Source: Pseudomonadota bacterium (GTDB taxonomy: Bacteria; Pseudomonadota; Alphaproteobacteria; Rhizobiales; Rhizobiaceae). Taken from it: DNA of 20,484 nucleotides. This document shows positions 6,690-13,096 of the stretch, one piece after another. Made by a program: the position numbers and the translations under genes. The notes beneath the pieces were generated by a model that was not told the origin of the DNA, did not search any database, and saw only the letters and a list, made by a program, of their open reading frames with translations. The first letter of the stretch is position 1. Each line of letters starts with the position of its first letter. Location of the stretch: assembly GCA_023399635.1 (NCBI GenBank), contig JAEWOP010000169.1, positions 1 through 20,484 of the forward strand, in the 5' to 3' direction.

Positions 6690-7484
6690 ATGTCACTCAC
6701 CACGCGTGTTGCGTCCCACCTTCCATACTTGCGTCGATACGCCAGAGCAGTCACTGGATCCCAGACTTCCGGCGATGCCTATGTGGCGGCAGTACTGGAA
6801 GCGCTGATCGCAGATGTTTCGATTTTTCCCGAAACCTCCAAAGACCGTGTTTCACTATACAAACTCTTCGTTGCAATCTTTGGTTCCACCTCCATCGAGA
6901 TACGGCCGATCGAGTCGCCCTTTGCGTGGGAACAGCGTGCGGCAGCCAATCTTGCCAGCTTGCCATCGATGGCTCGCCACGCGTTCCTGCTTGTTTCGGT
7001 CGAGGGCTTCACGCTTGAGGAGACTGCCGAAGTACTGGACGTGAGCCTTGAGAAGGCGACCCAGCTTCTCGATGAAGCTTCGAGAGAAATCTCACGTCAG
7101 GTTGCAACAGAAATCATGATCATCGAGGACGAGCCTCTGATCGCGCTCGATATCGAGCAGATGGTCCAGGAACTGGGTCACCGCGTAACCGGCATCGCCC
7201 GCACCCACAAAGAAGCCGTTTCGCTTTTCCAGAGCACCAGCCCCAAAATGGTTCTGGCAGACATTCAGCTTGCGGATGGCAGTTCAGGCATTGACGCTGT
7301 GAACGAGATCCTCAACTCGTCCACGGTGCCCGTCATTTTCATCACCGCCTTCCCGGAGCGTTTGCTGACCGGTGAGCGTCCGGAGCCGGCTTTCCTCGTC
7401 ACGAAGCCTTTCAACCCGGACATGGTCAAAGCGCTCATCAGTCAGGCGCTGTTCTTCAACGAGACCGTCAAAGCCGCTGCCTGA
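6690..7484 (+). CDS. phyR: PhyR general stress response anti-anti-sigma response regulator
   Basis: Protein of 264 residues with an N-terminal ECF-sigma-like domain (about 1-135) and a C-terminal receiver (about 141-262), the diagnostic PhyR fusion. The sigma-like half ends with a region-4-like helix pair, 'RHAFLLVSVEGFTLEETAEV'. The receiver has Glu146/Asp147/Glu148, phosphoacceptor Asp191 in 'MVLADIQLADG', Thr219 and Lys239. The 'PVIFITAFPERLL' stretch is the FAT-GUY-type signature. When phosphorylated, the sigma-like half binds NepR and frees EcfG. ATG 6690 follows AGGGGAG. It is divergent from nepR-ecfG with a consensus EcfG promoter in between, and is followed by hairpins and a probable kinase partner. 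Confidence 0.96.
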   Translation: MSLTTRVASHLPYLRRYARAVTGSQTSGDAYVAAVLEALIADVSIFPETSKDRVSLYKLFVAIFGSTSIEIRPIESPFAWEQRAAANLASLPSMARHAFLLVSVEGFTLEETAEVLDVSLEKATQLLDEASREISRQVATEIMIIEDEPLIALDIEQMVQELGHRVTGIARTHKEAVSLFQSTSPKMVLADIQLADGSSGIDAVNEILNSSTVPVIFITAFPERLLTGERPEPAFLVTKPFNPDMVKALISQALFFNETVKAAA

Positions 7485-7503
7485 TGAGGAAGCGGCTGGA
7501 GCT

Positions 7504-7560
7504 GCGGGGATAGCCATGCTTCTCGGCGATCCCCGCGACGCAGGCAGTCACCCCGCCTGC
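7504..7560. repeat. Two hairpins directly after phyR
   Basis: GCGGGGAT (7504-7511) pairs with ATCCCCGC (7529-7536) across 17 bases. Four bases later GCAGGC (7540-7545) pairs with GCCTGC (7555-7560) across nine bases. Neither is followed by a T-run, so they look more like mRNA 3'-end structures than a textbook terminator. Confidence 0.45.
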
Positions 7561-7591
7561 CTGCAACTCCGGACTTGCTCAAAAGTCTAAT

Positions 7592-7621
7592 GGAAAAGAA
7601 GCCTCGGCACGCTTCTTTTCC
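7592..7621. terminator. Strong hairpin between phyR and the kinase gene
   Basis: GGAAAAGAAGC (7592-7602) and GCTTCTTTTCC (7611-7621) form a perfect 11-base stem around an eight-base loop. The T-rich part is inside the 3' arm, and the tail CTCTGG is not T-rich. It probably ends or processes the phyR message, separating it from the kinase gene. Confidence 0.6.
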
Positions 7622-7701
7622 CTCTGGTCTGAACCATCCGAAGCGCTAGGTAGCCGGTTGTTGGAGCGGCTGCGACTGTCTATAAGGGTGCAGCCACGCT
7701 G

Positions 7702-7727
7702 GGAAGCCGGGGCGATGCCTGATCGTT
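7702..7727 (+). promoter_or_regulatory. Weak candidate EcfG promoter for the HWE kinase
   Basis: GGAAG (7702-7706), seventeen bases, CGTT (7724-7727) departs from consensus only in the last base of the -35. A start near 7735 would give a leader of roughly 20 bases before the kinase gene. The substituted C is usually well conserved, so activity is uncertain. Confidence 0.3.
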
Positions 7728-7755
7728 TCCGAATTGAACAGAACGGAGTGAAACT

Positions 7756-8760
7756 TTGGTGCATCCGCTGACATGGCAACACGCTGGTCAGAGTGATGGC
7801 AAGTTGCGCGAGTTCTTCATGCCAGCGCTGGTGGATCTGGGGGCCAGCATCATTATCCAGGATGCGCAGCACCACTATCTGTTTGTCACCAACTTACCCG
7901 ACATCTGGTCCAGGGAATTTTCAGCCGCGCCGTCCGACGAGCTGATCTTTGGAGCTGAGGTTGCGTCGCGCCTCGCTGCGGCGAAGGCGAACATGGTGGA
8001 TCCAGGCCAGAAGGCTCAACTGGAAGTCATGGTGGGCGCCGAACAGTTCTTTGAGTTCCGCATACAGTCCGTCGAGTTTGCCCAAGGTGGAGTCCATCTG
8101 GTCACGACGATCGTTGACCGCTCGGAGGAGCGACATCGGGAACGCCTGCTCCGTGCTCTTTTGAGGGAAGTCAGCCATCGCTCCAAGAACCTCCTGGCTA
8201 TCATCCAGAGCGTCGCACTTCAGACGGCGCGCTATTCCGGATCGCTGGACCTCTTCCTGCATAAGTTCCGAGGCCGTCTCTACTCCCTCTCCCAGTCGCA
8301 AGACCTGATCACCGATTCCAGCTGGCGCGGCGCCTACTTCTTTGAGCTTGTTCAGCAACAGACGGAGAAGTATCTGCCAGAGAACCGGGAATTGGTGAAA
8401 GTGAGCGGCGACAACCTGCTTTTGAGCCCCAATGCGTCCTTGCATCTTGGGCTTGCTCTACACGAACTGATCGTCAATGCGGTCAGTCACGGGTCGCTGC
8501 TGCGCAGCGGTCTTCCGGTTGAAGTTTCCTGCGCGCGTAAACACACCGACGGACATGATACCGTAGAAATGCTCTGGCACGAGCCGTTTCAAGGCGCGCT
8601 GGACGCCGTGGACCAGTCAGAGCAGATGAAGTCCCATTTTGGCAGCACTGTGCTGGAGAGGGTCGTTCCGGCTTCGGTGAATGGCAAGGCGCAGTACGTT
8701 ATCTCCAGTGACCGGATTACCTATCACCTGACCTTCCCTCTCGACACAGCCGTCGAATAG
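7756..8760 (+). CDS. HWE-family sensor histidine kinase, probable PhyR kinase
   Basis: Cytosolic kinase of about 334 residues with no membrane segment. Residues about 25-125 look like a degenerate PAS sensor domain ending in 'VTTIVDRSEER'. The phosphoacceptor His141 is in 'SHRSKNLLAIIQSVA', the HWE/HisKA_2 pattern. The ATP-binding part has the N-box 'ALHELIVNAVSHGSL' (Asn241), the HWE-type Trp274-x-Glu276, and 'FGSTVLERVV' near residue 295. HWE kinases are the usual phosphodonors of PhyR, and this gene follows phyR, so PhyR is the likely target. The start is TTG 7756 or GTG 7759; both use GGAG at 7745-7748, and no in-frame ATG lies nearby. Signal unknown. Confidence 0.88.
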   Translation: MVHPLTWQHAGQSDGKLREFFMPALVDLGASIIIQDAQHHYLFVTNLPDIWSREFSAAPSDELIFGAEVASRLAAAKANMVDPGQKAQLEVMVGAEQFFEFRIQSVEFAQGGVHLVTTIVDRSEERHRERLLRALLREVSHRSKNLLAIIQSVALQTARYSGSLDLFLHKFRGRLYSLSQSQDLITDSSWRGAYFFELVQQQTEKYLPENRELVKVSGDNLLLSPNASLHLGLALHELIVNAVSHGSLLRSGLPVEVSCARKHTDGHDTVEMLWHEPFQGALDAVDQSEQMKSHFGSTVLERVVPASVNGKAQYVISSDRITYHLTFPLDTAVE

Positions 8761-8796
8761 GCCGCCGGTCACTCGATGATCCATGCCCGGCTCGAA

Positions 8797-8909
8797 CGCA
8801 GAATTGGCCCGGTTCTTGGAGAACCGAGCCAATTCATCTCTTCGAGGGGGACTGAAGAGTGGCGCCTGGAAGCTTTGTAGGGCGGGGGACGGGGGGTGCT
8901 TCCAGACGT
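8797..8909 (-). ncRNA. Candidate EcfG-dependent small RNA with two C-rich loops (GsrN-like)
   Basis: No protein gene fits this strand, yet it has the build of an sRNA. A consensus EcfG promoter lies just upstream (8940-8916). Hairpin 1 pairs 8907-8898 with 8873-8864 (ten pairs, one of them G-U) around a 24-base loop with runs of six, five and three C. Hairpin 2 pairs 8859-8854 with 8843-8838 around a ten-base loop. Hairpin 3 (8835-8801) is a 15-pair stem with one mismatch and a three-base loop, probably the 3' end. Both C-rich loops contain GUCCCCC. Caulobacter GsrN is a stress-sigma-dependent sRNA near the nepR-sigT-phyR locus that uses a C-rich loop to pair with mRNAs. The likeness is in layout; sequence homology is untested. 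Both ends are estimates, and the tail after hairpin 3 lacks a T-run. Confidence 0.65.
8801..8835. terminator. Long hairpin between the convergent kinase gene and sRNA
   Basis: GAATTGGC (8801-8808) and CGGTTCT (8810-8816) pair with AGAACCG (8820-8826) and GCCAATTC (8828-8835). This makes a 15-pair stem with one mismatch (8809/8827) and loop TGG. It lies about 40 bases after the kinase stop. It could serve both directions, as the end of the kinase mRNA and the 3' hairpin of the minus-strand sRNA. T-runs are weak on both sides. Confidence 0.6.
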
Positions 8910-8915
8910 TGACAT

Positions 8916-8940
8916 AACGAGGCGCCATACCTTTCGTTCC
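8916..8940 (-). promoter_or_regulatory. Consensus EcfG promoter driving the candidate sRNA
   Basis: On the minus strand, GGAAC (8940-8936), sixteen bases, CGTT (8919-8916) matches the general stress consensus exactly. It points toward 8761, where no protein gene exists on this strand before the convergent kinase gene. It starts about 55 bases beyond the end of the leftward permease operon. Confidence 0.8.
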
Positions 8941-8994
8941 AAAAAATCTACCAGCGTTTCAAAAAAAGATTCTGATGGCCACACGACCCTCTTT

Positions 8995-9915
8995 CTACCG
9001 CTTCAAGGTCCTCGGATCGAGCGCATCGCGTATGGCATCTCCCATGTAGTTGACGCTGAGCACCGTGAGCGAAATGGCCAGGCCCGGCCAAAGAACCCGC
9101 GACGGCGTCAGCTGAAGAAAGTTGGCGCCATCATAGAGAAGTCTTCCCCACGTGGGGAAATCTGAAGGGAAGCCCAGCCCGAGGAAGCTGAGTGCAGATT
9201 CCGTGATGATCGCAGAGGCAATCCCAAGCGTCGCCGAGACCATGATGGAACTCAGCACGTTCGGCAGGACGTGCCGGATGATGATCCGGTGCTCGCGCAT
9301 GCCGCTGCTTTTCGCGGCCACGATGAATTCCTGGCTCTTCACCGCCAGCACGTCCCCTCGAACAATCCGGGCAGTGTGCATCCAGCTGGTGATGCCGATG
9401 ACGAACACGATCAGGATGAAGATGCCGGTCTCGGGGCCAAAAGTTGCTCGCAAAGTGTCACGAAACAACATGATGATGACAAGCAGCAGCGGCAGCAGAG
9501 GCAGGGCGAGGAAGAGGTCTGTAAGCCGCATCAGTGCGCCATCAATCCTGCGGAAATAGCCAGCCATTACCCCCACGAGGGTCCCCAGGAACAGCGACAG
9601 CAGCATGGCAGTGATCCCAACGGCGAGAGATATCTGCCCGCCAGCCAGAACCTGGGCAAGCATATCCTTGCCGAGGTTGTCGGTTCCGAACGGGTGGGCC
9701 AGTGATGGCCACTGGTTCTTGTCGCGGATGTTGATTGCGTTCGGCGCGACCGTGTGGATGTAGGGCCCAACTAACACGGCCAACACGATGAAGGTGAAAA
9801 CCACAAGCCCAACAACGCCGCCCCGATGCGCGCGGAACTGACGCCACATTTCGCCTGCCGGTGACCGTGTCGCGGTTGTGGCCGTTGGAACGGTTGCAAT
9901 GCTTGTGTCAGTCAT
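8995..9915 (-). CDS. ABC transporter permease, DppC/OppC type
   Basis: Permease of about 306 residues: a polar Thr/Ala-rich N-terminus, first membrane segment near residue 30, 'AHPFGTDNLGKDMLAQVL' (DppC motif), then five further hydrophobic segments. The coupling loop is around 'SQEFIVAAKSSGMREHRIIIRH', and 'ESALSFLGLGFPSDFPTWG' precedes the last helix. ATG 9915 has AAGGA six bases upstream and overlaps the upstream permease stop; ATG 9942 in frame is less likely. Last gene of the leftward SBP-permease-permease operon. T-runs but no strong hairpin follow its stop, so read-through toward the sRNA gene is possible. Confidence 0.9.
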   Translation of the reverse strand: MTDTSIATVPTATTATRSPAGEMWRQFRAHRGGVVGLVVFTFIVLAVLVGPYIHTVAPNAINIRDKNQWPSLAHPFGTDNLGKDMLAQVLAGGQISLAVGITAMLLSLFLGTLVGVMAGYFRRIDGALMRLTDLFLALPLLPLLLVIIMLFRDTLRATFGPETGIFILIVFVIGITSWMHTARIVRGDVLAVKSQEFIVAAKSSGMREHRIIIRHVLPNVLSSIMVSATLGIASAIITESALSFLGLGFPSDFPTWGRLLYDGANFLQLTPSRVLWPGLAISLTVLSVNYMGDAIRDALDPRTLKR

Positions 9916-10918
9916 AGCGGATCCTTGGGTCAAGGATGCCATAGAGAACGTCGGCGATCAGGTTGAAGAGCACGATCAGGATCGCGAAGATAAAGGTCAG
10001 CGTCTGAACGAGAGGGATATCCGCGCCCTGGATGGCAACGATCAAGAGTTGGCCGAGGCCGTTCACCCGGAAGATCTGCTCGGTGATGATCGCACCGGAG
10101 AAGATCGTAGGGACGCCGAGGGCAATCACGGTCACGACAGGGATCAGGCTGTTGCGCAGCACGTGGACGAGAAGGACGGCTTTTTCGTGTACGCCCTTGG
10201 CACGCGCCGTGCGGACATAGTCCTGGTGCAGGTTGTCCAGCATCGAGGCGCGCACAAAGCGGGCAATCTGCGAAGCATTGTAAAGCGCCAGCACTGCTAC
10301 TGGCAGCGCCATCTGTCTTATCTGCGCCATGAAACTGGAAAAGTCAGTTACCCGCAGGTTCGTGTCATAGACCGAGGGAAACCACTGGAGATAGGACGAG
10401 AAGATGACGATCAGTAGCACCCCGGTGAAGAAGGTCGGCACCGAATAGCCGACCATGGAGACGAACGTGCCGATCTGATCGAAGATCGAGTACTGCTTGT
10501 AGGCCGAGATCACGCCGATGGGGACCGCGATCATGATGCCGAAGAGATAGGCAAGGCCGACGACCCACAGTGTCTGTGGTAGGCGCTGGACGATCAACTC
10601 CACAACCGGGCTTCTTGTCGACCAGGAGAGGACGCGCATCCGCTCCCCATCCCCGAACTGCCAGCCGGTCAATCCTTCGATGATGTTGAGTGGCTCATTG
10701 ATGAAAAACTGTTGCAGCCATTTGAGGTAGCGGATCAGGAAGGGCTGATCCAGGCCAAGCGACGCGCGGATCTGTTCGCGCACCTCGGGCGGAATGGTGA
10801 GAGGCAGGTCGCCCGTAGGGTCGCTGGGAGCAAGGTCGAGCAGAGCAAAGATAACGAAGCTGATGACCAAGAGGGTCGGGATTGCGAAAAACGATCGTCG
10901 CAATGTGTATGTGAACAT
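9908..10918 (-). CDS. ABC transporter permease, DppB/OppB type
   Basis: Permease of 336 residues, opening with 'MFTYTLRRSFFAIPTLLVIS' and continuing with 'LDLAPSDPTGD' and 'LGLDQPFLIRYLKWLQQF'. It is slightly longer than the permease at 1699 because of an extra periplasmic stretch 'GLTGWQFGDGERMRVLSWS' before the second helix. The coupling loop is 'DYVRTARAKGVHEKAVLLVH'. The ATG follows GGGGAA at suitable spacing. It overlaps the next permease by eight bases and lies 145 bases after the binding-protein gene, a gap that contains two strong inverted repeats. Confidence 0.9.
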   Translation of the reverse strand: MFTYTLRRSFFAIPTLLVISFVIFALLDLAPSDPTGDLPLTIPPEVREQIRASLGLDQPFLIRYLKWLQQFFINEPLNIIEGLTGWQFGDGERMRVLSWSTRSPVVELIVQRLPQTLWVVGLAYLFGIMIAVPIGVISAYKQYSIFDQIGTFVSMVGYSVPTFFTGVLLIVIFSSYLQWFPSVYDTNLRVTDFSSFMAQIRQMALPVAVLALYNASQIARFVRASMLDNLHQDYVRTARAKGVHEKAVLLVHVLRNSLIPVVTVIALGVPTIFSGAIITEQIFRVNGLGQLLIVAIQGADIPLVQTLTFIFAILIVLFNLIADVLYGILDPRIRYD

Positions 10919-10992
10919 CGATGTTCCCCGGACTACAGCGCGGCCGCTCTTGCAGGTTTTTCAGCGCTGCAGAGATCTGAAACTGTGACCAC

Positions 10993-11008
10993 CGCCGGTC
11001 GACCGGCG
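10993..11008. repeat. 16-base perfect palindrome in the SBP-permease gap
   Basis: CGCCGGTCGACCGGCG is self-complementary over all 16 bases. It lies between the binding-protein gene and the permease genes of the leftward operon, downstream of the hairpin at 11031-11057 in the direction of transcription. It may add to mRNA processing or be a protein-binding site; the sequence alone does not decide. Confidence 0.4.
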
Positions 11009-11030
11009 ATCGTCAACGCTGGAAGGAAGC

Positions 11031-11057
11031 TGCCGGAGCCGCCCTCAGGCTCCGGCA
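11031..11057 (-). terminator. Intercistronic hairpin after the binding-protein gene
   Basis: TGCCGGAGCC (11031-11040) and GGCTCCGGCA (11048-11057) make a perfect ten-base GC-rich stem with a seven-base loop, seven bases after the stop of the binding-protein gene. No T-run follows on the minus strand. It most likely protects or partly ends the message so that the binding protein is made in excess over the permeases, a common arrangement in such operons. Confidence 0.6.
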
Positions 11058-11063
11058 ATTCGC

Positions 11064-12773
11064 TCACTTCTTGCGGTGCCAGTCAGCAATATTCCAGACT
11101 TGCGAATCCCAGGAGTTCATGCGGATGCCATCAAGCGAGAGGGCGAAGGACGACTGGTCACCCCGGTGCACGAGCGGGATGTGAGCGCCCTCCTCAGTCA
11201 GCATGTCGTTGAGCTGCTTGGAGAGTTCGGCGCGTTTCTCAAGATCGGCCGTCTTTGAGAGCTCGCCCACCAGCCGGTCGAATTCCGGATTGCAGTAGCG
11301 GGGGATGTTCTGACCCTGCCAGCCGTTGCTCGGCCCCGGCATCTTGTCGCACAGCCATTCGGCCAGATACTTCTCCGGATCAGTGCCATCGAAGTTGTTG
11401 GTGTACATCTCGACGTCCGCATAGAACTTCTGGAAGGTATCGGGGCTTGCCGGGTCGCCGCCGAAGAAGACCGAGGCGCTGGCATTGCGTAGTTCTGCAT
11501 CGACGCCGATCTCAGCCCACATGGCTTTCACCAGTTCCTGGGTGGCCTGGCGCACGGAGTTCGTGGATGTGGCATACAGATAGGAGAGGCGAACGCCGTC
11601 TTTCTGCCGGATACCGTCCGGACCTGGCGCCCAGCCGGCATCGTCGAGAAGCTTGTTAGCCGCCTCGATGTCCTGTTTCAGGCACCACTCGTCGTTCTTG
11701 GTCGAAGCCACGGTCTCGGGTGCGGGCACGATGTTGCAGGTGGGCTTGCCAGACTGGCCGTAGCCGGCTTCGACAATGATGTCGCGGTCAATGGCAAGCG
11801 ACAAGGCGCGCCGGACGGCCGGGTCGCTCAGCGACGGGTGTGGACCGGCTTCCTTGGTTGAGCGCTTGTCACCTAGCGCCGGGTCAGGATTGGTGAAATT
11901 CAAGTTGATGCGTTCTACCTGGGTGCCGAACGAGATCTCGAGCCGCCCTTTACCAGCAGCCAGCATCGTTTCAAGGACCTCCGGTTCAACCTGGGCATTC
12001 CAGGCGTAATCGTATTCCCCTGTTTCGAGTACGGCACGTGCGGCGGATGCAGCGTCGCCGCCACCCTTGAGGGTGACCGATGCGAAGGCAGGCTTGTCAG
12101 CTTCCCGATAATTTGGGTTCGCTTCGAAGGTGATCACGTCGTTCGGTTTGAAGTCCTTCACGACAAAGGGGCCGGTGCCGATGGGGCCGAAATTCGCCGC
12201 AGTGCAGCCAGGGGCCTTGGCTCCGACGCAATCCTTGAACTGGGCTGCCTGGATGATCGGCGACTGTGCGCCCACAAAAGCGCTGTAAGGGTATGGCTTA
12301 GGCTCTTCGAAGGTGATCTTCACGGTCTGCGGATCTACGGCTTCGACGCTCTTCACGCCCTCGTATTGCGCCGCCTGCGCGCAGCCACCATCAGGTGCCG
12401 TGCAGTATTGCCAGGTGAAAACCACGTCGTCGGCGGTGAAGTCACTGCCGTCGGACCACTTGAGACCAGGCTTCAGCTTCCAGGTCATGCTCAGCATGTC
12501 TTCCGCGAAGCCACCGTTCTCGATTGTGGGAATCTCGGTTGCCAGCCAAGGAACGAGTTCGCCCTTCTCGTCATAACGAGCAAGAGGCTCTATCACCATC
12601 GAAGACGCGTAAACCTCCTTGGTTCCGCCCGACAGATACGGGTTCATTGTCGACACTGCCTGCCAAAACAGGATCTTCAAATCGCCGTCGGAACCGCGTT
12701 CCGCATGGGCGATCGAGCCCGACAGCGCCATACAGGCCACCGTTCCTGCAAGCAGGATCTTGAACTTCTTCAT
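11064..12773 (-). CDS. Peptide/nickel-type ABC transporter periplasmic substrate-binding protein (SBP family 5)
   Basis: Periplasmic receptor of 569 residues with a clear signal peptide (MKKFKILLAGTVACMALSG, cleavage near 'IAHA'). Family-5 features include 'KPGLKWSDGSDFTADDVVFTW', 'GTGPFVVKDFKPNDVI', 'DPAVRRALSLAIDRDIIVEAG' and a C-terminal 'WDSQVWNIADW'. It is longer than the 1-kb-end binding protein and richer in Cys, several in pairs that could form disulfides. AAAGGGGACAG provides the ribosome site before the ATG. It leads the leftward operon and faces the M20-ATPase operon across a 323-base gap. The ligand is unknown, but the linked amidohydrolase suggests an acylated amino acid or small peptide. 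Confidence 0.92.
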   Translation of the reverse strand: MKKFKILLAGTVACMALSGSIAHAERGSDGDLKILFWQAVSTMNPYLSGGTKEVYASSMVIEPLARYDEKGELVPWLATEIPTIENGGFAEDMLSMTWKLKPGLKWSDGSDFTADDVVFTWQYCTAPDGGCAQAAQYEGVKSVEAVDPQTVKITFEEPKPYPYSAFVGAQSPIIQAAQFKDCVGAKAPGCTAANFGPIGTGPFVVKDFKPNDVITFEANPNYREADKPAFASVTLKGGGDAASAARAVLETGEYDYAWNAQVEPEVLETMLAAGKGRLEISFGTQVERINLNFTNPDPALGDKRSTKEAGPHPSLSDPAVRRALSLAIDRDIIVEAGYGQSGKPTCNIVPAPETVASTKNDEWCLKQDIEAANKLLDDAGWAPGPDGIRQKDGVRLSYLYATSTNSVRQATQELVKAMWAEIGVDAELRNASASVFFGGDPASPDTFQKFYADVEMYTNNFDGTDPEKYLAEWLCDKMPGPSNGWQGQNIPRYCNPEFDRLVGELSKTADLEKRAELSKQLNDMLTEEGAHIPLVHRGDQSSFALSLDGIRMNSWDSQVWNIADWHRKK

Positions 12774-13096
12774 GCTGCTGTCCCCTTTATCGTTCTCGTT
12801 AAGGTTGTGAATATCGTCCGCCTGAAAGTTTGAGGGCGGATATCACTGCTGCTGCGAATGCGGCACGTTAGCTCGTTGTTTTCGCGGCAGCTTGTCGGTG
12901 CAATCTCCTTGCGCTTGTGATCCAGGTTCCTACCGCAACCAAACACTCCCAGTTGTGTTTGATCAAATTTTGGGCCATCTAAACATAGGCCTATTTTTCA
13001 TTCAAGCGCGAAAATTGAAGCTTGCATAATCGCGCCTGGCTGCTCACTATCCCACCACAAAAGAGTGGGAACGACTACTGAAAAAGAGGTCATCGC
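12774..13096. promoter_or_regulatory. 323-base divergent promoter region with palindromes
   Basis: No gene is visible here. It separates the leftward binding-protein operon from the rightward M20-ATPase operon and must hold both promoters. Three symmetric elements stand out: TTTGATCAAA (12958-12967), ATAGGCCTAT (12985-12994), and the inverted repeat TCCCAC / GTGGGA (13050-13055 and 13065-13070). The region around 12950-13020 is AT-rich compared with its surroundings. The ribosome site for the M20 gene is AAGAGG at 13084-13089. I could not assign confident -35/-10 pairs or a regulator. No matching regulator gene lies beside it. Confidence 0.5.

Noticed and set aside
7589..7649. Small plus-strand frame starting ATG at 7590
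   Set aside because: It overlaps the 11-pair hairpin after phyR, has no ribosome-binding site and encodes no recognisable peptide.
8617..8928. A 103-codon frame on the minus strand across the candidate sRNA
   Set aside because: Its ATG at 8928 lies inside the EcfG promoter spacer, upstream of the expected transcript start, and it runs antisense into the kinase gene. The paired stems explain the region better.
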